The position numbers and the translations under genes are program-made. The notes under the pieces were generated by a model. It worked only from the letters and a program-made list of their open reading frames with translations, did not search any database and was not told the origin of the DNA. Positions 34,492 through 45,145 of a stretch of DNA of 64,000 bases are shown here, piece after piece; position 1 is the first letter of the stretch, and every line of letters begins with the position of its first letter. Origin of the DNA: Saccopteryx bilineata (Eukaryota > Chordata > Mammalia > Chiroptera > Emballonuridae); contig NC_089492.1 in assembly GCF_036850765.1 (NCBI RefSeq), forward strand, positions 204,723,681 to 204,787,680. Reading direction: 5' to 3'.

Positions 34492-37400
34492 TTATGTCCC
34501 ACCTACGTATGGAATAATGCAGTTCCTGGTTTTTTCTGATTTACTTATTTCGTTTCGTATCATGTTATCAAGATCCCACCATTTTGCTGTAAATGTTCCG
34601 ATGTCATCATTTCTTATGGCTGAGTAGTATTCCATAGTGTATATGTGCCACATCTTCTTTATCCAGTCATCTATTGACGGGCTTTTTGGTTGTTTCCATG
34701 TTCTGACCACTGTGAATAATGCTGCAATAAACATGGGGCTGCATGTGTCTTTATGTATCAATGTTTCTGAGTTTTGGGGGTATATACCCAGTAGAGAGAT
34801 TGCTGAGTCATAAGGTAGTTCTATTTTCAGTTTTTTGAGGAACCACCATACTTTCTTCCATAATGGTTGTACTACTTTACATTCCCACCAACAGTGGATG
34901 AGGGTTCCTTTTTCTCCACAGCCTCTTCAACACTTGCTATTACCTGTCTTGCTAATAATAGCTAATCGAACAAGTGTGAGGTGGTATCTCATTGCAGTTT
35001 TGATTTGCATTTCTCTAATAGCTAAAGAAGATGAGCATCTTTTCACATATCTGTTTGCCATTTGTATTTCTTCCTGGGAGAAGTATCTGTTCATATCCTT
35101 TTCCCATTTTTTTATTGGATTGTTTGTTTGTTTGTTTGTTGAGTTTTATGAGTTCTTTGTATATTTTGGATATTAGGCCCTTATCTGAGCTGTTGTTTGA
35201 AAATATCATTTCCCATTTAGTTGGCTTTCTGTTTATTTTGTTATCAGTTTCTCTTGCTGAGCAAAAACTTCTTAGTCTGATGTAGTCCCATTCATTAATT
35301 TTTGCCTTCACTTCTCTTGCCTTTGGAGTCAAATTCATAAAATGCTCTTTAAAACCCAGGTCCATGAGTTGAGTACCTATGTCTTCTTCTATGTACTTTA
35401 TTGTTTCAGGTCTTATGTTTAGATCTTTGATCCATTTTGAGTTAATTTTAGTACAGGGGGACAAACTGTAGTCCAGTTTCATTCTTTTGCATGTGGCTTT
35501 CCAGTTTTCCCAGCACCATTTATTGAAGAGGCTTTCTTTTCTCCATTGTGTGTTGTTGGCCCCTTTATCAAAAATTATTGACTATATATATGTGGTTTTA
35601 TTTCTGGACTTTCTATTCTGTTCCATTGGTCTGAGTGTCTATTTTTCTGCCAATACCATGCTGTTTTGATTGTCGTGGCCCTATAATAGAGTTTGAAGTC
35701 AGGTAGTGTAATGCCCCCAGCTTCATTCTTTTTCTTTAGGATTGCTTTGGCTATTCGGGATTTTTTATAGTTCCATATAAAGCTGATGATTTTTTGCTCT
35801 ATTTCTCTAAAAAATGTCATTGGAAATTTGATGGGAATTGCATTAAATTTGTATATTGCTTTGGGTAATATAGCCATCTTGATTATATTTATTCTTCCTA
35901 GCCAAGAACAAGGTATATTCTTCCATCTTATTATATCTTTTTCGATTTCCCTTAACAATGGTTTATAGTTTTTATTATATAAGTCCTTTACATTCTTTGT
36001 TATGTTTATTCCTAAGTATTTTATTTTTTTTGTTGCAATCGTGAAGGGGATTATTCTTTTGAGTTCGTTTTCAATTGTTTCATTGTTGGCATATAGAAAG
36101 GCTATTGACTTCTGTATGTTAATTTTGTATCCTGCGACCTTACTGTATTGGCTTATTGTTTCTAGTAGTCTTTTTGTGGATTCTTTGGTGTTTTCGATGT
36201 ATAGGATCATATCATCTGCAAAAAGTGATACCTTTACTTCTTCTTTTCCGATATGGATGCCTTTTATTTCTTTGTCTTGTCTGATTACTCTGGCTAGAAC
36301 CTCTAGTACCACATTAAATAAGAGTGGAGAGAGTGGACAACCCTGTCTTGTTCCTGATTTAAGGGGGAAAGCCTTCAGTTTTGTGCCATTTAATATGATG
36401 TTAGCTGATGGCTTATCATATATGGCCTTTATCATGTTGAGATATTTTCCTTCTATACCCATTTTGTTGAGAGTCTTATACATAAAATTGTGTTGTATTT
36501 TATCGAAAGCCTTTTCTGCGTCTATTGATAAGATCATGTGGTTTTTGGTTTTTGTTTTGTTGATATGGTGTATTACATTAACCGTTTTACATATGTTGAA
36601 CCATCCTTGAGATTCTGGGATGAATCCCACTTGATCATGATGTATTATTTTTTTAATATGTTGTTGTATTCGATTTGCTAGTATTTTGTTTAGTATTTTG
36701 GCATCTGTATTCATTAGAGATATTGTTCTGTAGTTTTCTTTTTTTGTGCCATCCTTGCCTGGTTTTGGTATGAGGGTTATGTTGGGCTCATAAAATGAGT
36801 TTGGAAGTATTGCTTCTTCTTCAATTTTTTGGAAGACTTTCAGTAGAATAGGAACCAAGTCTTCTTTGAATGTTTGATAAAATTCGCTGGTATAGCCGTC
36901 AGGGCCTGGACTTTTATTTTTGGGGAGGTTTTTAATGGGTTTTTCTATTTCTTCTCTACTAATAGGTTTGTTTAGGCTTTCTGCTTCTTCTTGACTCAGT
37001 CTAGGAAGGTTGTATTGTTCTAGGAATTTATCCATTTCTTCTAGGTTGTTGAATTTAGTGGCATAAAGCTTTTCATAGTATTCTACAATAATTCTTTGTA
37101 TATCTACGGTGTCCATGGTGATTTCTCCTCTTTCATTTTGGATTTTGTTTATATGAGTTCTTTCTCTTTTTTCCTTGGTAAGTCTTGCCAAGGGTTTGTC
37201 AAATTTGTTTATCTTTTTAAAGAACCAGCTCCTTGTTTTATTAATTTTTTCTATAGTTTTTCTGTTCTCTATTTCATTTATTTCTGCTCTGATTTTTATT
37301 ATCTCCTTTCTTCGGCTGGTTTTGGGTTGTCTTTGTTTTTCTTTTTCTAGTTCCTTAAGGTGTGAAGTTAAGTGGTTCACTTGGGCTCTCTCTTGTTTGT

Positions 37401-38316
37401 TCATATATGCCTGAAGTGATATGAACTTCCAACTTATCACTGCTTTTGCTGCATCCCATAGATTCTGATATGTCGTATTGTCATTTTCATTAGTCTGTAT
37501 ATATCTTTTGATCTCTGCACTTATTTCTTCTTTGACCCATTCATTTTTTAAAAGTATGTTGTTTAGTTTCCACATTTTTGTGGGATTTTTTCCCTCTTTT
37601 TTGCAGTTGAATTCTAGTTTCAAGGCTTTATGATCAGAAAATATGCTTGGTATAACTTCGATTTTTCTGAATTTGCTGATGTTGTTTTTGTGGCCCAATA
37701 TATGGTCAATTCTTGAGGATGATCCATGTACACTGGAGAAATATGTATACTCAGTCATTTGGGATGAAATGTCCTGTAGATGTCTATCATATCCAGGTGC
37801 TCTAGTGTTTTGTTTAAGGCCACTATGTCTTTGTTGATTCTGTTTGGATGACCGATCTCGAGCCGTCAGCGGTGTATTGAGGTCTCCAAGTATGATTGTA
37901 TTTTTGTCAGTTTTTGTTTTAAGGTCAATAAGTAGCTGTCTTATATATTTTGGTGCTGCTTGGTTTGGTGCATACATATTAAGGATTGTTATGTCTTCTT
38001 GATTCAGTGTCCCCTTAGCCATTATGAAATGGCCATTTTTGTCTCTGAGTACTTTTCCTGTCTTGTAGTCCGCATTATCCGATATGAGTATTGCTACACC
38101 TGATTTTTTTTGGATGTCATTTGCTTGGAGTATTGTTTTCCAGCCTTTCACTTTGAATTTGTTTTTATCCTTGTTACTTAGATGAGTTTTCTGTAGGCAG
38201 CATACAGTTGGATTTTCTTTTTTAATCCATTCTGCTACTCTGTGCCTTTTTATTGGTGAGTTTAATCCGTTTACATTTAGTGTAATTATTGACACTTGTG
38301 AGTTCCCTATTGCCAT
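34492..38316 (-). pseudogene. L1-B ORF2 (endonuclease-reverse transcriptase), nearly intact but broken
   Basis: The span equals 1275 codons, the usual length of LINE-1 ORF2p. A single 913-codon frame (35575-38316) covers the endonuclease (about residues 1-240) and RT domain with [20 protein letters not shown] and FADDM intact. A 1-base deletion near 35577 ends it. A further piece is at 35015-35482, ended by an extra T in a T-run near 35107. A TGA replaces the Trp of the CWRGC motif near 34930, and the final piece is 34492-34761. Within the endonuclease, losses of 2 and 1 bases near 37838 and 37760 scramble about 30 residues and then restore the frame. The metal-binding Glu is Lys (QKTHL), while LGDLNTP and SDHKAL are kept. 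Confidence 0.96.
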
Positions 38317-38546
38317 TTTATATCTTGCTTTCTTTTAGTTTTGTGTCTTGTTTGATCCTTCTCTTTCATTTTTCTATCTTTTGTTTTTATTTGGTTGTAT
38401 TCCATACATCTTTCCTGTGTTGCTATCTTTTTTATCTCATGTGCTTCTGTGGTGGTTTTTTCAATGGTGGTTACCTTTGAATAATGAAAAGGGTTCCCAC
38501 CCTGTTCATTGTAGTGAACTATTTTGTGAGTACTTTTGTACTCCAT
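38307..38546 (-). other. Small frame in the L1-B inter-ORF spacer
   Basis: A 79-codon basic frame (MEYKSTHKIVHYNEQGG...) overlaps the ORF2 start by a few bases. The same frame exists in L1-A for 47 codons. All amino-acid-level differences I could see between the two copies in this stretch are nonsynonymous, which argues against selection on the peptide. No known L1 protein lies here. Confidence 0.4.
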
Positions 38547-38703
38547 CGTCCTTTGCTACTGTTAATCTCCATCTTCTCCCCCCCTTTCTTTTTGTTGTTA
38601 TCACAGTTTAAATTTGGTTTTATTGTGTCTTCTTTGAGCTTTTACTGTGGCTCTGGGTTTTTTTGTTCTTTGTATCTGATTGGAGAACCCCCTTTAGTAA
38701 TTT

Positions 38704-39752
38704 CTAGAGTAGGGGTTTTCTGATGATAAATTCCCTCATCTTTTCTGTATCTGTGAATGTTTTTATTTCTCCTTCATATTTGAAGGATAGCTTTGATGGG
38801 TATAGTATTCGTGGCTGAAAGTTCCTCTCTTTCAGGACTTTAAATATTGGGGTCCACTCTCTTCTAGCTTGTAGAGTTTCTGCTGAGAAATCTGATGATA
38901 ATCTAATGGGCCTTCCTTTATATGTTGTATTCTTCTTTTCCCTGGCTGCCTTGAGAATTTTTTCTTTGCTTTTGGTTTGTGCCAATTTCATTATGATATG
39001 CCTTGGAGTAGGTTTGTTGGGGTTAAGAAAACTCGGAGTTCTGTATTCTTCTTTTCCCTGGATGCCTTGAGAATTTTTTCTTTGCCGTTGGTTTGTGCCA
39101 ATTTCATTATAATATGCCTTGGAGTAGGTTTGTTGGGGTTAAGAAAACTCGGAGTTCTGTTTGCTTCTTGAACTTGAGGCTTTAGTTCTTTCCACAGGCT
39201 TGGGAAGTTCTCATCTATTATTTGTTTGAGTATGTTCTCCATTCCATTTTCTCTCTCTTCTCCCTCTGATATACCTATTATTCTTATGTTATTCTTTTTG
39301 ATGGAGTCAGATAATTCTTGTAGGGCTATCTCATTTTTTTTAATTTTTGAGTCTCTTTCTTCTTCTCTCTGTTATGCCTCAAGTTGCTTGTCTTCTATTT
39401 CACTAATCCTCTCTTCTATCTTGCCTGTTCTATTAGCTAAGCTTGTTACTTCGTTTTTCAGCTCGTGAATTGAGTTTTTCATCTCTGTTTGATTTGTTTT
39501 TATAGTTTCAATTTCTTTGGATATATATTCTTTGTGTTCATTGAGTTGTTTTCTGAGCTCCCTAAATTGCCTTTCTGTGTTTTCTTGTATATCTCGGAGG
39601 ATTTTTAGGATTTCTATCTTGAATTCTCTGTCATTTAGCTCCAAGGTTTCCAATATATTAAATTTTTTCTCCATAGATTTTTCCTCATCTAGCTGTGTTA
39701 CCTCTCTTTCTTTTGTATCCATGATATTTGATTTTCTCTTCCTTAATGGCAT
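38704..39752 (-). pseudogene. L1-B ORF1 with a 116-bp internal duplication
   Basis: LINE-1 ORF1p homologue. Start codon at 39752 (MPLRKRKSNIMDTKERE). The coiled coil is readable to 39372, where a TAA interrupts (L1-A has CAA). The RRM-like part 38991-39242 (MENILKQIIDENFPSLW ... TPRHIIMKLAQ) and C-terminal domain 38704-38991 (STRIPPED of frame continuity; includes SAETLQARREW, FKYEGEIKTF) follow. A 116-bp tandem duplication near 38930-39161 repeats part of the RRM/CTD junction and shifts the frame. Without it the ORF would be about 311 codons, close to the family's 310-370. Confidence 0.94.
38930..39161 (-). repeat. 116-bp tandem duplication in L1-B ORF1
   Basis: Units 38930-39045 and 39046-39161 are offset by 116 bases, shown by ccctgg at 38940/39056 and ggttaagaaa at 39021/39137. 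They differ at about five positions. L1-A has a single copy. Confidence 0.93.
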
Positions 39753-39756
39753 CTGA

Positions 39757-41100
39757 GGGTGGTTTTGTTGATAGTATTAATGAGATTTAATAAAGAATAA
39801 AAAGTTAAAAAAATAAAAAATTGAAAAGAGTTGTTTTTTTAAATTAATAATGAAATAAAGAAAAATAAAATAAAATATAAATTTTAAAAAAAGAAAATTA
39901 TTTCTTCCTCCTTTTTTCTCTCCTCTCCTCTCCCTTCTCTCTTGAGAAAATCTTGTGGTGAACTGTCAATTATAACAAACAATGCCTGTAATGGAGGGCC
40001 TGAATTGGGAAAAAGTAATAAAGGGGCAAAAAAAGAAAAAAAAAGAAAAAAGAAGGGGGTATGGACCCACAAAAAGCAAAAAAGAAAAAATTTGGGTCAA
40101 GAATAAAATGATTTGATTTTAGGTGTTGGTTGACTATGAGTTATGATGAGAGCGATAAGAGGGAAACAGAAAAATGGGGGGACAAATTAAAAAATTACTA
40201 TTGTATTTAGTGGAACAAGAACTAGATAAAATGGAGAGCCAGGGATGGGAGCACTGCTAGTGAGGTAAAAAGGTGAAGTAAAAACCCCCCAAAATGCCAC
40301 AAACATAAGTTTGAGTCCCAGATAAGATAATTTGTTTGTTTTTGAGGTTTGAATGAGAGGAGATGTAAAGGAGAAAGGAAGAAACTAATATAGAAAGAGA
40401 AAAGAAAGAGAGAGAGTGAAAAAAAAAAGAGGGAACCACTAAAAGAAGAAAAAAGAAAAAAGAGGAGAGAGAGAGAGGGAGAGAGTTAAGGGTTTTGGAG
40501 TGCAACCCTCATAGAGAGAAAGGAAGAGGAAAGAAAAGATAATGGGAAATGTAACAATTATGGGTAGTGTAGTTCAAGGAGAGGAGAGAGTAAGACTGGC
40601 AGAGAGTTAATCAGCCAAATTGGAGGAGGAAAAAAAATATCAAGAATTAAGATAAGAGAAACAAACGAACAAATATACTAAAATGGGATAGGTTATAAAG
40701 TCTGCAGATTATTCTTGATTTTGAGAGTTTATCTTCTTGCTTTTTCTTTTCTCTCCCTCTTCCTGGTCAGAGACTCTGTACCCCGGGTTCTGCCCCTTTG
40801 GCACGCTCAGGTAGAGGTTTGCAGTTGATAAGTCTCTATGGCGACGTCATGTATTGTGCTTTAGACTCGTTGGCAGTATAGGCTCATTAGCATTTATAGG
40901 CTCCGACAGTGAGAGAGTCCATGTTTCTGGAGCCTTTCTCCTAGTATTTCCTTCCTCAATTAGTAGCCTGATAATCCAGCTATGGGGTTGCTGCTGCCTC
41001 TGCCTGGATAGTAAGAGGCTCAAAGAGCTGGCAACTCTCCACTCTATTTCCACTCAGTACAGGGCTCTGGGTAAGGCTCAGTCAGTCAGAGCTGCTAGCA
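39757..41100 (-). other. L1-B 5'UTR proximal part, purine-rich on the plus strand
   Basis: Between ORF1 and the tandem units. Plus-strand runs of 'gagagagagaggg' and A-rich blocks (about 40020-40060, 40380-40490) match L1-A 29330-29840. No frame of interest. Confidence 0.7.
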
Positions 41101-41136
41101 TAATCAGGCGGGGTTTCCGCCCACTCAAAGACCTCT

Positions 41137-41735
41137 GACTCTGCCACTCTGTCCGGTAACACAGGCGGGTGCCCACTTCCGGGGCGCTTGGAGGAAACTC
41201 TCGCTCACTATCTGCGCGCGCAGGCCAGGATATCTGGCCAGCAGTCTCACGCTCTGAGTGAAACCCCCAACCGCATGGAAAAGTTCCAGCATTGGAATTG
41301 GCTCTCACTCCGTCCCTGTGCGCGGCTTTTGCAAGGCACTGGTGTGGCCCGAGATTCCGTTTTGGTTCACACAAAGGCCCCTGACTCTGCCCCTCTGTGC
41401 GATAACACGGGCGTGCACTGCCGAGGCACTCATAGGAATCTTTCCCTATCTGCGCACGCAGACCAGGATATCAGGCCGGCCGTGTTTCCCTCTGAGTGAA
41501 TCCCCTACCAGCACAGAAAAGTTCCACCATTGGAATTAGTTCTCGCTCCCTTCCATGCGTGGCTTTCTCAGGGCGCTGGGGCTGCCCAGAGATTCCGCTT
41601 TCGGCCCACACAAAGGCCTCTGACTCTGCCTCTCTGTGGGGTAACACGGGCACCCACTCCCGGGGCTTTGGAAGAAATCTCTTGCCCACTATCTGTGCGT
41701 GCCGACCAGGAGATCGGGTAAAATGGCTGCCCCGC
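41137..41735 (-). repeat. L1-B 5'UTR tandem units (about 2.5 copies)
   Basis: Unit starts at 41137, 41383 and 41622 (periods 246 and 239). Each begins gactctgcc, then has 'taacac(a/g)ggcg', 'accaggatatc'-type text and 'cacacaaaggccc' near its end. The last, partial unit ends at 'aaaatggctgcc'. L1-A has one unit fewer. This resembles the monomer arrays of rodent L1 promoters in organisation, not in sequence. Confidence 0.88.
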
Positions 41736-42630
41736 TTGTCTTTCTTTGTCTGGGTTTGGTGCAAGTGTTAGCTTGTATTGCCCGGGTTGCCACAGGAACA
41801 GTTTTTCCTCAGCTTGGATCTCCGTGCCACAGCCTGGTTCGGCTGTTTGTGCCACGGCCTGGATCTATTCACCCCCTTTGCCCACCTCAGTTTCTATATT
41901 CACAGTTCGAAGAGAAAGCCACCCTGTTTAGGTTAGTGAGGAAGGCGGAGCATTTCTTACTCCCTATTTCCTTTGAGGTTTGGTTATATATTTAGCCAAT
42001 TTTTCGCTTGACCATACCTTCAGGTGTATTGCAAAACATCTGGAGGCTCCAAGGATAGGTTTTTCTGTTTCTGGTTGAAGATCTTGTTTAGTTTGGGGGG
42101 AGATTTATCGGTATCACTTCCTACCCCGCCATTACTCTGATGTCATCCCCAAAATGCAGTTTTTGCATAGTGATGTGTTTTACTATTAAGCTTCCAATGT
42201 CCTGTATTGCTTTGAAAAATATCACTTACCCCATCCTGTCCTAATTTTTCTTCTAAAATTTATACTGCCTTTTATTTTATATTTAAATTTGTAATATATT
42301 TGAAATTTACTTTTACATATGATAAGAAGTAAGATACAACTTTAATTTTCTACGAGATGGAAAGCAAGTCATGCCAACATTGTTTATTAAATCAATTATT
42401 TTTCTTTCTGAAATTCTAATATCACCTTTGACATGTACTATCTTCCCATAGTTATTAGGATCTATTTCTTGATTCTGTTTTATTCCACTGGTCTTTTTTG
42501 TTAATACCATATTGCTTTAATTATAGTGGCTATCTAGTATGATTTAATCTCTAGTACAATATCACTGCTTTTATTTTTAATAATTTGTTAATTATTTTCA
42601 GACATCGAATTTGCATATGTTCTTTTTTTT

Positions 42631-42994
42631 TTTTTTTTTTGTATTTTTCTGAAGCTAGAAACGGGGAGAGACAGTCAGACAGACTCCAGCATGCGCCCGA
42701 CCGGGATCCACCTGGCACGCCCACCAGGGGGTGACGCTCTGCCCACCAGGGGGCGATGCTCAGCCCCTCTGGGGCTTCACTCTGTTGCGTCCAGAGCCAC
42801 TCTAGAGCCATCCCCAGTGCCAGGGCCATCTTTGCTCCAATGGAGCCTTGGCTGCGGGAGGGGAAGAGAGAGACAGAGAGGAAGGAGAGAGGGAGGGGTG
42901 GAGAAGCAGATGGGCGCTTCTCCTGTGTGCCCTGGCAGGGAATCGAACCCGGGACTTCTGCACGCCAGGCCGACGCTCTACCACTGAGCCAACC
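42631..42994 (-). mobile_element. Type A bat SINE, well preserved
   Basis: Long T-run at the left (tail), 'gtatttttctgaagctagaa' body end and minus-strand head with A and B boxes (GGTTCGATTCC on minus). Target duplication tgttcttttttt at about 42618-42630 and 42995-43007. An internal 27-bp-scale repeat of 'cccaccagggggtgacgctc' / 'cccaccagggggcgatgctc' at 42720-42760 is not in the other copies, so this copy has a short internal duplication. Confidence 0.92.
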
Positions 42995-44104
42995 TGTTCT
43001 TTTTTTATATTTACTCTTTTTTATTTTGAAATAGTTATAGATTCACATGCAATTGCAAGAAACAATGGAGAAATCCCATGATTCCCCAATGGTAATTTAT
43101 TGAGAACTATAGTAAAATATCACAATCAGGATAATGACATTGATTCAGTCAAGATATAAAATATTTCCATCATCACATAAATCACTTGTGTTGCTTGTTT
43201 ATAGCCACACCCACTTCTCTCCTGCCCTTATCCCCTCTTTAACATCCACAAACTATTACCTGTTTTCCATTTCTCAAATTTTGTAATTTTTAAAATGTTA
43301 TATAAATGGAATAATACAGTACATAGCCTTTTGGGATTGATTTGAGATTCATCCAAGTTATTGTCTCCATCAATGGTTTATTTGTCTTTGTTGCTGAGTA
43401 GTATTCCATGGCATTGATGTACCATCCTATGTGTAACCATTGAACAATATCTGGATCATTTCCAGTTTGGTTCTATTGCAAAATAACCTGATTTATACAT
43501 TTCTGTAAGGTTTCTTTATGAACATAAGTTTTCATTTCTCTAGAATAAATGACCAAGACTGTAATTGCTAAGTTGAGGTCACATACTAGTTATATTTTAG
43601 CTTTGCAAGAAATTACTTTGTTTTTCAGAGTGGCTGTACCATTTTATGTACCCATAAACAATGTATAAGTGACTCAGTTTCTCTTATTCTCACCAGCATT
43701 TGATATTATACTATTTGTTATTGTAGCCATTTGGATAGGTATGCAATAATATCTCATTAGAGTTTTAATTTGCATTTCCCAAATGGCTGATGATGTTTAA
43801 CATCTTTTTACATGCTTAGTTGCTGTTGGTATACTGTATCTTCTTCAATAAATTGTCTGTGCCTGTCTTTTGCTCATTTTCTAATTGGATTTTTTATTTT
43901 TTTACTGTTGAGTTTTGAGAAGTCTAAGAAGTCTTTATATATTCAAGATACAGTTTCTTGGCAGATATTTTGTTTGCAAACATTTATCCCACTGTGCAGT
44001 TTGTTTTCACATTCTCTTAAAATGGTAGCTTGCAGAACAAAAGTTTTAATTTTGATGAAGTAAAATTTATCACCTTTTTTCTTTTATGGATTGTGCTTTA
44101 AGAT

Positions 44105-44290
44105 TCTGGAGAAGGGTAGTGGGGACCTGTGGAAGGTAAAGGAGGGATAAATAGTGATAGAAAGAAACTTAACTTGGGGTGGTGAGCACACAATGTAATA
44201 TATAGATGATGCATTAAAGAATTGTACCCCAAAACCTATATAATTTTATTAACCAATGTCATAATAAATTTAAAAAATAAAATAAAAAAG
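44105..44290 (+). repeat. Unclassified retroelement 3' fragment, sense
   Basis: 'aacttggggtggtgagcaca', 'atgcattaaagaattgtacc' and 'aaaacctatataattttatt' ending in an A-rich tail (44264-44290). It resembles a mammalian retroelement 3' end inserted in the older L1. The family is uncertain. Confidence 0.5.
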
Positions 44291-44767
44291 ATCTTCTCTT
44301 AGTTTTAAATTTTTCTATTTTTTTTTTTGCATTTTACATTTAAATGTGTGATCCATTTTGAATTAATTTTTGTATGAGGTGGAGAGCTAGGCTGAGGTCT
44401 ACTCTTTTGCCTATGGATGTATGATTGCTCCAGCACATTGTTGAAAAGCCTATCAAATTGCTATTGTTCCTCTGTTAAAACTCAGTTAAGCATATTAGTG
44501 TGGGCATATTTCTGGTTTCTTTATTCTATGCGCATTCATCTCTGTGTCTAGCCCTCTGCCAATACCATACAGTCTTGATTACAACAGTAATATAATGTTT
44601 TTGAAATCATGGAAGAAATTTTCTTTTACTTTCCATTTTCAAAATGTTTTACATATTCTAATGTTTTTCCTTTTTTATATTTTAAAATAATGTTGCCTAT
44701 ATCTAGAAAAAATTATTGCATTGAATCTGCTTATCAATTTGGGGGTATCTGATATATTGAATTTTCT

Positions 44768-45145
44768 TTTTTTTTTTCATTTTTTTAAAATTTTAGTGCG
44801 AGGAGGAGAGACAGAGAGACAAACTTCTGCATATGCCCCAACTGGAATCCACCTGGCATGCCCACTAGGGGGTGATGCTCTGCCCATCTGGGGCTGTTCC
44901 TTCGTTGCAACCAGAGCTATTTTTTAGTGCCTGAGATAGAGGCATGGAGCCATCCTCAGTTCTTAAGGCCAACTAGCTATAGCCAATCAAGCTATGGCTG
45001 TGGGAGGGGAAGAGAGAGAGAGAGAAAGGGGAAGAGAGGGATGGAGAAGCAGATGGGCGCTTCTCCTGTGTGCCCTGACTGGGAATTAAACACAGGACTT
45101 CCACAGGCTGGGCAGACATTACCACTGAGATAACCAGCCAGGGCT
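44768..45145 (-). mobile_element. Type A bat SINE, diverged
   Basis: Perfect 11-bp target duplication ttgaattttct at 44757-44767 and 45146-45156, nick TTCT/AA. The minus-strand head 'gccctggctggttatctcag' has lost part of its A box. Body with the usual pyrimidine block (GA-rich on plus, 45010-45040). Confidence 0.9.

Larger units (their letters stand above)
34237..42150 (-). mobile_element. LINE-1 copy L1-B, full length
   Basis: About 7.9 kb, same family and orientation as L1-A. Layout right to left: 5' terminus (42150, sense start 'ggggatgacatcagagtaat' with AATGGCGG), 5'UTR with tandem units, ORF1 remnant 38704-39752, spacer of about 390 bp, ORF2 remnant 34492-38316, 3'UTR. A 9-bp match aaaatgcag at 34228-34236 and 42151-42159 is the likely target duplication. 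The 3' end has no pure A-tail: next to the duplication the plus strand reads ggttattttt. Inactive owing to stops and frameshifts. Confidence 0.95.
34130..42617 (-). repeat. Ancient L1M fragment, antisense, split by L1-B
   Basis: Left piece 34130-34227; right piece 42160-42617, which includes 'gttttattccactggtc' and 'taataccatattgctttaat', typical of antisense L1M ORF2. L1-B sits between them. Confidence 0.6.

Noticed and set aside
30485..41735. CRISPR-like or satellite array from repeated units
   Set aside because: Only two or three units, about 240 bp each, in L1 5'UTRs; this is mammalian transposon DNA.
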